64,000 bases of DNA from Devosia ginsengisoli (GCF_007859655.1 NZ_CP042304.1:2108001-2172000); one strand, 5' to 3'. Counted from the stretch's first letter, positions 53,885-62,828 are shown. Numbers and translations are program-made. Notes: generated by a model not told the origin, from the letters alone.

Positions 53885-54907
53885 ATGAGACTGAAGGATC
53901 TGGCCGAGCATCTCGGCCTGTCGCAAACCACTGTCAGCCGCGCGCTCAATGGCTATCCCGAGGTCAACGAGGCGACCCGTCGCCGCGTGGCCGAAACCGC
54001 GGCGCGCCTGGGCTATCGCCCCAATGCCAGCGCTTTGCGCCTCGCCACCGGCCGCTCCGGCGCGGTCGGCCTCGTGCTGCGCGGCGCCGAGGAACTGGGC
54101 CCCCATATGAGTGAATTCCTCGCCGGCATGAGCGGTCGCATGGGCACCGAGGAAATCGACATCATCGTCACCACGGTGGATTCCTATGCCGAGGAAGTGG
54201 CCGCCTATCGCCGCATCGCCGCCAGCCAGAAGGTCGATGCCATCGTGCTCCACTCCCCCACCCTGCGGGATGAGCGGGCCGAAATGCTGCTCGACCTCAA
54301 GATCCCCTTCGTGCTGCATGGCCGTACCAATATCGACAAATCGGTGGCCTGGCTCGATATCGACAATACCGGCGCCGTCGAGCGCGCCACCAGCCACCTG
54401 CTCGATCTCGGCCATCGCCGCATCGTGCTGCTCAACGGGCTCAAGGGCCGCACCTTTGCCGAGCATCGCGAGATCGGCTATCTCGCCGCCCTCTCGGCGC
54501 GCGGCGTGCCCTTCGATCCGGCGCTGATGGGCAATTCGGTCTTCACCGACGAAGTCGCCTTCCGCCTGGCTCAGGCGATGCTCGAACTGCGCCCCCGCCC
54601 CACCGCTTTCCTGGCCGGCTCGATGATGACGGCGCTCGGCGTCTTCCGCGCCATTCGCCAGGCCGGGCTGGAGCTGGGCCGCGACGTCTCGATGATCGCC
54701 CATGACGACGTCTTCCCCTACCTCAACGCCGACAACATGTATCCCTCCATGTCCACCACCCGCTCCTCGATCCGGCAGGCCGGCATGCGCATCGGCGAAC
54801 TCATCCTGCAACTGCTCGCCGGCAAACCCCCGGCCGATATCCACGAGCTCTGGCCGGTCGAACTGGTGCTGCGCGAAAGCTCGGGCCCGCTTCCCGGTAC
54901 CCGCTGA
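53885..54907 (+). CDS. thuR: LacI family transcriptional regulator, likely ThuR
   Basis: The 340-residue repressor has the LacI helix-turn-helix MRLKDLAEHLGLSQTTVSRA and hinge helix RRRVAETAARLGYRPNASA, then a periplasmic-binding-like sugar domain. It is divergent from thuE, with 500 bp between, as ThuR is in Sinorhizobium. ATG 53885 starts at the HTH; the frame reaches 53792. It probably represses the thu genes through the CGCTTTGAAT sites and is released by the sugar. Confidence 0.85.
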   Translation: MRLKDLAEHLGLSQTTVSRALNGYPEVNEATRRRVAETAARLGYRPNASALRLATGRSGAVGLVLRGAEELGPHMSEFLAGMSGRMGTEEIDIIVTTVDSYAEEVAAYRRIAASQKVDAIVLHSPTLRDERAEMLLDLKIPFVLHGRTNIDKSVAWLDIDNTGAVERATSHLLDLGHRRIVLLNGLKGRTFAEHREIGYLAALSARGVPFDPALMGNSVFTDEVAFRLAQAMLELRPRPTAFLAGSMMTALGVFRAIRQAGLELGRDVSMIAHDDVFPYLNADNMYPSMSTTRSSIRQAGMRIGELILQLLAGKPPADIHELWPVELVLRESSGPLPGTR

Positions 54908-54954
54908 ACCGGCAAATCGGCTATAGCTCCTGCCTCAGCCGGGAGGGTCCAGAA

Positions 54955-56370
54955 ATGAGTCGCGATATCGGACATCTGCTCGCACGCGCTACCGCCAGCG
55001 CCGTGCGTTACAGGACGAACCTGGACAATGCCCCTGCCCGGTCGCTGCTCGACTATCATGCCATGCGCGAACGCTTTGCCGCGCCCCTGCCGGAAGCCGG
55101 CTCCGACCCTGCCACCATCCTCGACGAACTGGCCGCCCTGGCCGAACCCGGCCTGATGCCCACCACCGGCCCACGCTTCTTCGCCTGGGTCATGGGCGCC
55201 TCCCACCCCGCCGGCGTGGCGGCCGACCTGCTGGTCAGCGCCTGGGGCCAGAATGCCGGCTACCAGTCCACCTCGCCCGCCGCCGCGGCCATCGAGGAAG
55301 TCGCCGAAAGCTGGCTGCTCGACATGCTCGACCTGCCCCGCGACAGCGGCATCGGCTTCACCACGGGCGCCACCGTCGCCAATGGCACATGCCTCGCTGC
55401 CGCCCGCACCGGCACCCTGCGCGCGGTGGGCTGGGACCCTGATGAAGATGGCCTGTTCGGCGCGCCGCCGGTCCATGTGCTGATCGGCGCCGACGCCCAT
55501 TCCTCGCTCTATTCGTCCCTGCAACTGATCGGCTTCGGCCGCAAGCGCGTCATCACCATCGAGACCGACGAATTGGGCCGCATGCGCCCCGCCGCCCTCG
55601 AAGCGGCGATATCCGGCCTCACCGGCCCCAAAATCGTCATCGCCCAGGCCGGACAGATCAATACCGGCGCCTTCGACTCCTTCGCCGACATCGTCGCCAT
55701 CGGCAAGGCGCATGATGCCTGGGTCCATGTCGATGGCGCCTTCGGCCTCTGGGCCCGCGCCACGCCGTCTCACAAGGCGCTGACATCTGGCATCGAACTC
55801 TGCGACAGCTGGGTCACCGACGGCCATAAATGGCTGCAGGCCCCCTATGATTGCGGCTTTGCCATCGTTCGCGACAAGAACATCCTGCTCGGCGCCATGT
55901 CGCAATGGGCCAGCTATCTCCCCGCCATCGCCCAGGGCGACCGTGTTCCCTCCAACTATGTCCCCGAACTCTCCCGCCGCGCCCGCGGCATTCCGGTCTA
56001 TGCCCTGCTGCGCACCTTCGGCCGCCAGGGCATGGCCGAGCTGATCGAGCGCCATTGCCGCCTCACCCGGCTTTTCGCCACCCGCCTGGCCGCCGAAGCC
56101 GGCATAGAGGTTGTCGCCGAGCCTGTTATCAACCAGCTCATCGTCAATTTCGGCACCGGCGACAGCGCGGCCCGCAAGGCGCAGACCGAGGCCGTCATCG
56201 CCCGTACCGTCGAGGACGGCACCTGCTACGTCGCCGGCGCCTCCTGGCGCGGCGATTGGGTCATGCGCCTTTCCGTCACCTCGGTGGAAACCACCGAGGC
56301 CGATATCGACCGCTCCGCCGACGCCATCATCGCCGCCTGGCGGCAGGTCCGCGCGGAAACCCGATCCTAG
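54955..56370 (+). CDS. PLP-dependent group II decarboxylase family protein
   Basis: The 471-residue fold-type I enzyme has GFTTGATVANGTCLAAAR (about 138), the cofactor-binding DAHSSLYSSLQLIGF, the aspartate in VHVDGAFG and the Schiff-base lysine in TDGHKWLQAPYDCG (about 287). Members decarboxylate amino acids such as glutamate, DOPA or 2,4-diaminobutyrate; the substrate is not defined here. It follows the LacI gene by 47 bp and shares its TAG stop, as a CTAG palindrome, with the convergent fabV gene. Confidence 0.87.
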   Translation: MSRDIGHLLARATASAVRYRTNLDNAPARSLLDYHAMRERFAAPLPEAGSDPATILDELAALAEPGLMPTTGPRFFAWVMGASHPAGVAADLLVSAWGQNAGYQSTSPAAAAIEEVAESWLLDMLDLPRDSGIGFTTGATVANGTCLAAARTGTLRAVGWDPDEDGLFGAPPVHVLIGADAHSSLYSSLQLIGFGRKRVITIETDELGRMRPAALEAAISGLTGPKIVIAQAGQINTGAFDSFADIVAIGKAHDAWVHVDGAFGLWARATPSHKALTSGIELCDSWVTDGHKWLQAPYDCGFAIVRDKNILLGAMSQWASYLPAIAQGDRVPSNYVPELSRRARGIPVYALLRTFGRQGMAELIERHCRLTRLFATRLAAEAGIEVVAEPVINQLIVNFGTGDSAARKAQTEAVIARTVEDGTCYVAGASWRGDWVMRLSVTSVETTEADIDRSADAIIAAWRQVRAETRS

Positions 56371-57542
56371 CCGATATCGCGCGGGTCCACATCCGCGCCA
56401 TAATCCACCCCGCTCAGCCCAAAGCCGAACAGCCGCAGGAACTCGGCGCGGTACTTCTCCAAGTCCGCCAGATTATCAAGCGTTTCGGTGGAGAGCAGCG
56501 GCCAGCGCCTGGTCATCTCGTCCTGCACCGCCTTGGACAGCTCCCAGTCATCCACCCGCAGGCGATGCGCCTCGTCCAGCGCCACCGGCGCCTGCAGCTT
56601 GACGCGGAACAGCCGGTCGATCTGCTCGATACAGCCTTCGCCCAGCCCCATATCGTCCATCACCTGCAGCAGCATCGTGCCATAGAGCGGCACCACGGGA
56701 ATGGCCGAGCTGGCCTGCGTCACCACGGCCTTGAGCGCCACCACATAGGCGCTCGCATCGCCGAACTGCGCGCGGATGGCGCTCGCCGCCCGGTCGAGGT
56801 CGGCCTTGGCACTGCCCAGCGTACCCTTGTGGTAGATCGGCCAGGTCAGCTCGCTGCCGAGATAGGTATAGTTCAGCGTGGTGAACCCGTCGGCCAGCAC
56901 ACCGGCTTCCGCCAGTGCCGCGATCCACAGTTCCCAATCCTCGCCGCCCATCACCTTGACCGTGGCTTCGGCTTCTTCCGCCGTCGCCGGCTGGATTTCG
57001 ACCTCCGACACTTCGCCCGTGCCGGTATTGAGCGTCTTGGACTTCACGGGTGCATGCATCGGCTTGATCGCCGAGCGATAGACTTCGCCAGTCTTGGGGT
57101 CGGTCCGAACAGGCGAGGCCAGGCTATAGACCACCAGGTCCACCTGCCCGAGATGCTCGCGGATCTGCGCCACCGTCTCGGCCTTGATCGCGTCGGAAAA
57201 CGCATCGCCCTCGACAGTCACCGCAATCCGGCCCGCCGCCTGCGCGCGCTTCTCGAAAGCCCGGTTATTGTACCAGCCGGCCGAAGCCGTCTTGCTTTCG
57301 CTCGGCTCCTTCTCGAACGACACGCCGACCGTATCGGCGCCCGAACCGAACGTCGTCACGATGCGCGAGGCCAGCCCGTAGCCCGTCGAACATCCCAGCA
57401 CCAGCACCCGCTTGCGCGCTGATTCCACCGCCCCCTTCACCACCACATGGTCGATCTGCCGCTGCACATTGGCCGCACACCCGATGGGATGGGCCGTCGT
57501 GCAGATGAAGCCACGGATTTTGGGTTCGATGATCATTCGCAT
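56367..57542 (-). CDS. fabV: Enoyl-ACP reductase FabV (trans-2-enoyl-CoA reductase)
   Basis: The 391-residue NADH-dependent enzyme reduces enoyl-ACP in fatty-acid elongation. Family segments are IEPKIRGFICTTAHPIGC at the start, VLGCSTGYGLASRI (NADH), FSDAIKAETVAQI and the active-site YTYLGSELTWPIYHKGTLG with the Tyr-x8-Lys pair. FabV tolerates triclosan, unlike FabI. Its stop overlaps that of the convergent decarboxylase gene. Start ATG 57542 gives the family length. Confidence 0.93.
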   Translation of the reverse strand: MRMIIEPKIRGFICTTAHPIGCAANVQRQIDHVVVKGAVESARKRVLVLGCSTGYGLASRIVTTFGSGADTVGVSFEKEPSESKTASAGWYNNRAFEKRAQAAGRIAVTVEGDAFSDAIKAETVAQIREHLGQVDLVVYSLASPVRTDPKTGEVYRSAIKPMHAPVKSKTLNTGTGEVSEVEIQPATAEEAEATVKVMGGEDWELWIAALAEAGVLADGFTTLNYTYLGSELTWPIYHKGTLGSAKADLDRAASAIRAQFGDASAYVVALKAVVTQASSAIPVVPLYGTMLLQVMDDMGLGEGCIEQIDRLFRVKLQAPVALDEAHRLRVDDWELSKAVQDEMTRRWPLLSTETLDNLADLEKYRAEFLRLFGFGLSGVDYGADVDPRDIG

Positions 57543-57634
57543 TCAGCTCCAGAGCGCCAATTGTCCTTGTCGCCTTTTAATGCGCGCCGCCGCGAAAGGC
57601 GAGGGATCAACGCAATCGAACGCTCGCTCCCGCC

Positions 57635-58516
57635 TCACGCTTCGGGAATTGCTCTGCCATAGGCCTCGATTGTAACGCTGTCGGGCTCCGGTCCGCCGCG
57701 CATCCCCGTATCGAGCGCGTCCACCGCCGCCACCTCTTCGGCCGACAGCGTAAAGTCGAACACGTCGAAATTCTCCGCGATCCGCTCCTTCTTGATCGAT
57801 TTGGGGATCACCGACCGCCCCTCCTGCAGGTGCCAGCGCAGCATCACCTGCGCCGTCGATTTCCCATGCGCCCGCGCGATATCGAGCAAAATCGGGTCCT
57901 CCAGCGTGCTCCGGCCACTGCCCCGATAGAAGGTGATGCCCCCGATCGGCGACCACGCCTGGGTCAGGATGCCGTGCCGGGCATGCGCCTGCTGCAGCGC
58001 CTTCTGCTGGAAATAGGGGTGAACCTCGATCTGGTTCACCGCCGGCACGACGGTCACCTCGGGCAGGAACCGCTCCAGATGCTCGGGCATGAAATTGCTG
58101 ATCCCGATGGCGCGCACCCGCCCATCGCCCAGCAGCGTCTCCAGCGCCCGATAGGCCCGCAGCGTACGCTCGAAAGCCGTCGGCAGCGGCTGATGCAGCA
58201 GCAACAGGTCGAGCTGCTCCACGCCCAGCTTGCGCACGCTCTTGTCGAAGCCATGCAGCGTTTCGTCATAGCCATAATCGCTGATCCAGATCTTCGTCTC
58301 GATGAAGATCTGGTCGCGCGCAACGCCCGAGCGCCGTATGGCTTCGCCCACTTCGCGCTCATTGCCATAAGAGGCAGCGGTATCGATATGGCGATAGCCC
58401 TGCGCCAGCGCTTGCTGCACGGCTTCGGTCGTCACCTCGGGCGGCGTCTGGAACACGCCGAGCCCCAGGGCGGGCATCTCCACACCATTGTTGAGGGTAA
58501 GGGTCGGAACGGCCAC
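57635..58516 (-). CDS. Aldo/keto reductase
   Basis: The 293-residue (beta/alpha)8 enzyme has the AKR catalytic tetrad motifs YRHIDTAASYGNE (Asp, Tyr) and FIETKIW (Lys), with the histidine in LLLLHQPLP. NADPH binds near PKSIKKERIAEN. It reduces aldehydes and ketones, with unknown substrate. GTG 58516 is the start (GTG GCC GTT CCG), preceded by ACAGGAG. It is divergent from a LysR gene, which is probably its regulator. Confidence 0.88.
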   Translation of the reverse strand: MAVPTLTLNNGVEMPALGLGVFQTPPEVTTEAVQQALAQGYRHIDTAASYGNEREVGEAIRRSGVARDQIFIETKIWISDYGYDETLHGFDKSVRKLGVEQLDLLLLHQPLPTAFERTLRAYRALETLLGDGRVRAIGISNFMPEHLERFLPEVTVVPAVNQIEVHPYFQQKALQQAHARHGILTQAWSPIGGITFYRGSGRSTLEDPILLDIARAHGKSTAQVMLRWHLQEGRSVIPKSIKKERIAENFDVFDFTLSAEEVAAVDALDTGMRGGPEPDSVTIEAYGRAIPEA

Positions 58517-58595
58517 TTCAGTCTCCTGTGTGAAATCGCCCCCTATGATTAGATGGCAAGATCGACATGAGCTTATGCCTGGAAAGCAATAATCC

Positions 58596-59486
58596 ATGCG
58601 GGACAATATCAGCGACCTGCAGGCCTTCATCGCCGTCGCCCGCGACCGCAGCTTCACCCGGGCAGCGGCCCGCCTGGGCGTCTCGCAATCCGCCCTCAGC
58701 CGAACCATCGGCAAGCTCGAGGAACGCCTCGGCCTGCGCCTGCTCGCCCGCAGCACCCGCAGCGTCGCGCCCACAGAGGCCGGCGAACGCCTGCTGCAAT
58801 CGGTGACCCCGCGCCTCGATGAAGTGGCCGCCGAGCTGGAAGCGCTGACCGAACTGCGCGAAAAGCCGGCCGGCATCATCCGCCTCAACGCCGCCGAACA
58901 TGCCTTCCAAACCGCGCTCTGGCCCCGGCTCGACGGCTTCCTGCGCGACTTCCCCGATATCCGCATCGATATCAGCCTCGAAAACGCCCTCACCGATATC
59001 GTCGCCGGGCGCTTCGATGCCGGCATCCGCCTGGGCGAACTGGTGGCCCGCGACATGATCGCCGTCCGCATCGGTCCCGACTGGCGCCTGGCCGTCGTCG
59101 CCACGCCAGCCTATTTCGCCACTCATGCCCCGCCGCAGACGCCGCATGACATTGCCGGACACACCTGTATCAATCTGCGTCTCGACAGCTATGGCGGCTA
59201 TTATGCTTGGGAGTTCGACGAAAACGGACGGCGGCTCAATGTGCGCGTCGAGGGCCAACTGGCCTTCAACAGCACCCGCCCCATCCTCACCGCCGCCCTT
59301 GCCGGCCATGGCCTGGCCTGCGTGCCCGAGGACATGGCCCGCCCTCACCTGGACAGCGGCGAACTGGTCGAAGTGCTGGCCGAATATTGCCCGACCTTCA
59401 CCGGCTACCACCTCTATTATCCCAGCCGCCGCCAGGCCTCCCCCGCCTTCACCGCCCTGCTCGACGCCCTGCGCTATCGCCCCTAG
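58596..59486 (+). CDS. LysR family transcriptional regulator
   Basis: The 296-residue regulator has the N-terminal HTH DLQAFIAVARDRSFTRAAARLG and SQSALSRTIGKLEERLG, and a C-terminal inducer-binding domain. It is divergent from the aldo/keto reductase gene with 79 bp between starts, the standard LysR arrangement. Its TAG stop shares a CTAG with the convergent isomerase gene. Confidence 0.9.
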   Translation: MRDNISDLQAFIAVARDRSFTRAAARLGVSQSALSRTIGKLEERLGLRLLARSTRSVAPTEAGERLLQSVTPRLDEVAAELEALTELREKPAGIIRLNAAEHAFQTALWPRLDGFLRDFPDIRIDISLENALTDIVAGRFDAGIRLGELVARDMIAVRIGPDWRLAVVATPAYFATHAPPQTPHDIAGHTCINLRLDSYGGYYAWEFDENGRRLNVRVEGQLAFNSTRPILTAALAGHGLACVPEDMARPHLDSGELVEVLAEYCPTFTGYHLYYPSRRQASPAFTALLDALRYRP

Positions 59487-60355
59487 CTCACGCCCACGCC
59501 CCTCGCCATCGCCTTGATATGCGCCAGCCCCCGCCGGTAGCCCGCCACATCGAAATGCTCGAGCATCAGCGGCACCTCGCGCCCCAGCTTCGCGATTTCG
59601 GTGACATAGGCGGCATAGTCGAGATTGCCCTCGCCGGGCGGCACCTCATCGAGATGGAACGAGATCGTCCCCGGCCCGCCTTGCAGCACGATATCCTTGG
59701 CATGGCATGACACCACAAACGGCCCCAATAGCGCAAAGGCCTCGCGGATCATGCGCCCGCTGTTGAAATAGAGCCGCGGCGTGATCACCATGTTGACCGC
59801 GTCGATATGGGCGCCGAATTGCGGCCGGTCGATCGCCTTGAGCAGCTTGAGATAGTTTTCCGGCGTATCGGTCACCAGCCACGGCACCATTTCCAGCGAA
59901 AACTTGGACCGCTTCGGCTTCACCGCATCGATGACATAACGCGCCGTATCCACCGCGCGCTGGAATCCCGCCGCGCTCTGATTGTCCGGATGCGGCCCGT
60001 AGTCAAAATTGTCGCTGAGCTGCCACGCATCGCCCGCATGGCCCACCGTGCCGTGAAACGCCACGCAGGCCCGCGCACCCAGCTCATCGGCCAGCGCCAG
60101 TTGGTGCACGGCATAATCGAGATTGGCCTGCCGCACCGTCTCGTCATGCGCGATGAGGTTCTTCCACGCCCCGCCCTCGGCAATCACCACATCGGCCTCG
60201 GCCATCGCCTTGATAAGCCCGGCAATCTCGTCGCTGCTGTCGAGGCTGATATTGGGCATGTAGGCGGCATTATAGCCAAACGCCACATGCGCCCGCGCAT
60301 AGGCCTCCGGGTCCCCGTCATAGTCGATGCCATAGCCGCCCAGCCGAAACGTCAT
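59483..60355 (-). CDS. Sugar phosphate isomerase/epimerase family TIM-barrel protein
   Basis: The 290-residue protein begins MTFRLGGYGIDYDGDPEAYA and follows the xylose-isomerase-like TIM barrel with metal-ligand glutamates in SLEMVPWLV and VPLMLEHFD, His in FGAHIDAVN and CHAKDIVL. No substrate can be named. ATG 60355 overlaps the MerR gene stop by four bases, so expression is coupled to MerR. Confidence 0.83.
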   Translation of the reverse strand: MTFRLGGYGIDYDGDPEAYARAHVAFGYNAAYMPNISLDSSDEIAGLIKAMAEADVVIAEGGAWKNLIAHDETVRQANLDYAVHQLALADELGARACVAFHGTVGHAGDAWQLSDNFDYGPHPDNQSAAGFQRAVDTARYVIDAVKPKRSKFSLEMVPWLVTDTPENYLKLLKAIDRPQFGAHIDAVNMVITPRLYFNSGRMIREAFALLGPFVVSCHAKDIVLQGGPGTISFHLDEVPPGEGNLDYAAYVTEIAKLGREVPLMLEHFDVAGYRRGLAHIKAMARGVGVS

Positions 60356-60762
60356 GCGCCGATCTCCCCGCCGCCCAGCGTCTCGATCACCCGGCATTGC
60401 GCCACCTGCCCGCGCCGGCATTGCTCCAGCATGCCGGCCAGCTCGGCCTTCAACGCCATCAGGCTGGCAATGCGCTGCTCCACCTCCACCAGCCGCTCCG
60501 CGGCGATGATATCGGCCTCGCTGCACGACTGCTCCGGATGGTCCTGCAGCCGCAACAGCGCCCTGATGGCGTCGATCTCGAAGCCCAGTTCGCGCGCATG
60601 GCGGATAAAGGCCAGTCGCTGCACCGCCCGCTCGTCATAAAGCCGCCGATTGCCTGCGCTGCGCCCCGGCCGCCCGAGCAGCGCAATCTCTTCGTAATAG
60701 CGGATGGTGGGCACCTTCACCCCGCTGCGCCGCGCCGCTTCGCCAATGGCAAATTCCGTCAT
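60352..60762 (-). CDS. MerR family metal-responsive regulator (ZntR/CadR/PbrR-like)
   Basis: The 136-residue regulator has the winged HTH MTEFAIGEAARRSGVKVPTI and RYYEEIALLGRPGRSAGNRR. Cys80 (PEQSCSEAD) and the C-terminal CRRGQVAQC match the metal-binding cysteines of the Zn/Cd/Pb group; the loop spacing is close to CadR. It is divergent from the cation transporter gene at 60831, and the operator/promoter lies between. Confidence 0.85.
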   Translation of the reverse strand: MTEFAIGEAARRSGVKVPTIRYYEEIALLGRPGRSAGNRRLYDERAVQRLAFIRHARELGFEIDAIRALLRLQDHPEQSCSEADIIAAERLVEVEQRIASLMALKAELAGMLEQCRRGQVAQCRVIETLGGGEIGA

Positions 60763-60769
60763 TTTCCCC

Positions 60770-60800
60770 TTGCTCCTCTAGTCGCTGGAGATTGTAGCAT
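60770..60800 (+). promoter_or_regulatory. MerR-type promoter with 19-base spacer before the cation transporter gene
   Basis: TTGCTC (60770) and TAGCAT (60795) are separated by exactly 19 bases. The dyad CTCTAG-TCG-CTGGAG (60776-60790) lies in the spacer, as in MerR-controlled metal promoters. Confidence 0.7.
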
Positions 60801-60830
60801 CCTGGCAGAAGCGAACGAAAGACCCCGACC

Positions 60831-61478
60831 ATGAGTGCATCCTGCTGCAACCATCACGACCCCGCCGAACAGGCCGCCCAGCGCCTGCGCGACAAGGCCT
60901 ATCGCCGCGTCCTCTGGGCCGTCCTCGCCATCAATGCGATCATGTTCGCCGTCGAGATCGGCGCCGGCATCACCTCGCGTTCCGCCGCCTTGCAGGCCGA
61001 CTCGCTCGATTTCCTCGGCGATGCCGCCAATTACGGCATCAGCCTTTTCGTCGTCGGCATGGCGCTGCACCTGCGCGCCCGCGCCGCCCTCGCCAAGGCC
61101 CTCACCATGGCGGTGTTCGGCCTCTGGGTCATCGGCGTTGCCGGCTGGAACCTCTATGCCGGGGTCACGCCACATGCCTATTCCATGGGTGTCGTCGGCA
61201 TCACCGCCGCTCTGGCCAATGCCGCCTCTTTCGGCCTGCTCTGGCGCTTCCGCGCCGGCGACAGCAACATGCGCTCGGCCTGGATCTGCACCCGCAATGA
61301 CGTGCTCGGCAATATCGCCGTCATCCTCGCCGCCCTCGGTGTCTTCGGCACGGGCACCGGCTGGCCCGATATCGCCGTCGCCGCCATCATGGGCGTGCTG
61401 GCCCTGCAGGGCGCCGTTACCGTGTCGCGCCAGGCCCTCGCCGAACTGCGCCCCGCCACAGCCCTGCCGGCCCGATAA
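60831..61478 (+). CDS. Cation diffusion facilitator family transporter
   Basis: The 215-residue inner-membrane protein has a possible metal-binding N terminus MSASCCNHHD and about six TM helices. LQADSLDFLGDAANYG (about residue 53) and CTRNDVLGNIAVIL (about 150) supply the CDF metal-site residues. There is no long cytoplasmic domain. It probably exports Zn, Cd or a related divalent ion against protons and is controlled by the divergent MerR protein. Confidence 0.87.
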   Translation: MSASCCNHHDPAEQAAQRLRDKAYRRVLWAVLAINAIMFAVEIGAGITSRSAALQADSLDFLGDAANYGISLFVVGMALHLRARAALAKALTMAVFGLWVIGVAGWNLYAGVTPHAYSMGVVGITAALANAASFGLLWRFRAGDSNMRSAWICTRNDVLGNIAVILAALGVFGTGTGWPDIAVAAIMGVLALQGAVTVSRQALAELRPATALPAR

Positions 61479-61496
61479 CCGGCAGGTAGCAGCTCG

Positions 61497-61784
61497 TCAA
61501 AGCCGTTCGGCCTTGTCGCTCTGATAGAGGTTCACCTGGTTTTCCGTGGCGCGAACCTTCAGCCGCGGCGCCTTCGCCACCTTGCGCCAGGCATCCCATG
61601 CCGCCTTGTCGCGCCAGCATTCGAACAGGTTGCTGCGTTCCGGATCGAGCGCATCGGCGCTGATCGCCATGTCCACGCAGCCATCGGCCTGCCGCGCTCG
61701 GCCGACCATGTCGGCAAATGCCGCCACCGCCGCGTCCCGCTCGATGCCGTCCTTGTACCGTGAATAGCCTGCAATGATGATCAT
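61497..61784 (-). CDS. Antibiotic biosynthesis monooxygenase (ABM) family protein
   Basis: The 95-residue protein is a single ABM ferredoxin-like domain: MIIIAGYSRYKDG at the start, FADMVGRARQADGCVDMAIS, and FECWRDKAAWDAW. AGGAGAAAGACC precedes ATG 61784. The gene follows the SnoaL-like gene by ten bases, in a two-gene operon divergent from the TetR gene. Members are quinol monooxygenases or have unknown roles. Confidence 0.82.
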   Translation of the reverse strand: MIIIAGYSRYKDGIERDAAVAAFADMVGRARQADGCVDMAISADALDPERSNLFECWRDKAAWDAWRKVAKAPRLKVRATENQVNLYQSDKAERL

Positions 61785-61794
61785 GGTCTTTCTC

Positions 61795-62184
61795 CTATGA
61801 TGTGGCCACGTCGGGCAGCGGCGCCGCCTGGCCCGGTGATTTCGCATAGCCCAGCGCCTCGACAATCTTGCCGTCGCGAACCCGCATCAGGTTCACCCCG
61901 CGCACCGAACCGCCATCGCCGAAATTGAACCGCCAGCGGATCACCGCCCGATCCCCCGCCACCATCGTGTCCTCGACATCGAAATAGGCCACGGGGTCCT
62001 CGATGATCGCCACCCAGAAGGCCATGCATGCATCATGGCCTTCATAACGCGTGCCATTGGGCGCCGGCTGGATCGACTCCATGACGCAGTCCGGCCCGAT
62101 CACCGCCTTGAGCATCGCCGCATCGTGTTCGAGAAACGCCTGATTATAGCGGCGCATGATGTCGCTCGTCTCATCGGTCTGCAT
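61795..62184 (-). CDS. SnoaL-like (NTF2 fold) protein
   Basis: The 129-residue protein has the SnoaL/NTF2 cone fold pattern: MRRYNQAFLEHDAAMLKAVI, HDACMAFW, VRGVNLMRVRDGKIVEALGY. AAAGGAGAAGATC precedes ATG 62184. It is the first gene after the TetR operators and pairs with the ABM gene. No substrate is visible. Confidence 0.82.
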   Translation of the reverse strand: MQTDETSDIMRRYNQAFLEHDAAMLKAVIGPDCVMESIQPAPNGTRYEGHDACMAFWVAIIEDPVAYFDVEDTMVAGDRAVIRWRFNFGDGGSVRGVNLMRVRDGKIVEALGYAKSPGQAAPLPDVATS

Positions 62185-62200
62185 GATCTTCTCCTTTAGG

Positions 62201-62234
62201 TAGACAGGTCTGTCTATGCACCATACAGATCTGT
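62201..62234. promoter_or_regulatory. Two TetR-type operators between TetR and SnoaL/ABM genes
   Basis: TAGACAG-GT-CTGTCTA (62201-62216) and ACAGATCTGT (62225-62234) are near-perfect palindromes sharing ACAG-CTGT. Their centres are 21 bp apart, two helical turns, so two dimers could bind side by side. Confidence 0.75.
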
Positions 62235-62252
62235 CTGCTATAGAGTCAAGCC

Positions 62253-62828
62253 ATGAGAAAAACAGCGTCATCCGCCGAGCCCGTCAGCCCCGCCCGCCGC
62301 CGCCTGCTCGATACCGCCACAAGACTTTTCTATGCCGAGGGCATCCATGCCGTCGGCATAGACCGCATCATCGCCGAGGCGGGCGTGGCCAAGGCGACCT
62401 TCTACAATCACTTCCCCTCGAAGGAGGATCTGGTCCTCGCCTATATCGAGGAGCAGGACCAGATCGGGCGCGACGCCGTCGCCGCCTTCCCCAGGCAGCC
62501 CCCGCGCCAGATGATCGCGGCCATATTGGGCCGCATCAGCGCCGCCGCCGTCGGGGGCGGTTTCCGCGGCTGCCCCTTCCTCAATGCGGCCGCCGAATAT
62601 ACCGACCCCACCAACGTCGTCCGCCAGGCCATCGACGCCCGCCGGGTCTGGTATCACGACACGCTGCAGCAGCTTCTCGCCGCCGACGGCGACCCCACGC
62701 CTGCGGTCACCGCCTCGCTCCTCGTCGCTCTGTCCGACGGCCTGCTCGAAATCGCCTATCTGGACGATCCCAGGGAAGTGCCCGCTTTGGTCGATGCAGC
62801 CCTGACCCGCCTGCTCGTCCGCCGCTGA
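62253..62828 (+). CDS. TetR family transcriptional regulator
   Basis: The 191-residue repressor has the TetR HTH ATRLFYAEGIHAVGIDRIIA and VAKATFYNHFPSKEDLV; a helical ligand domain follows. It lies 68 bp from the divergent SnoaL/ABM operon, and the tandem palindromes between should be its operators. TTCYNHF-like helices are normal and the length is typical. Confidence 0.9.
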   Translation: MRKTASSAEPVSPARRRLLDTATRLFYAEGIHAVGIDRIIAEAGVAKATFYNHFPSKEDLVLAYIEEQDQIGRDAVAAFPRQPPRQMIAAILGRISAAAVGGGFRGCPFLNAAAEYTDPTNVVRQAIDARRVWYHDTLQQLLAADGDPTPAVTASLLVALSDGLLEIAYLDDPREVPALVDAALTRLLVRR

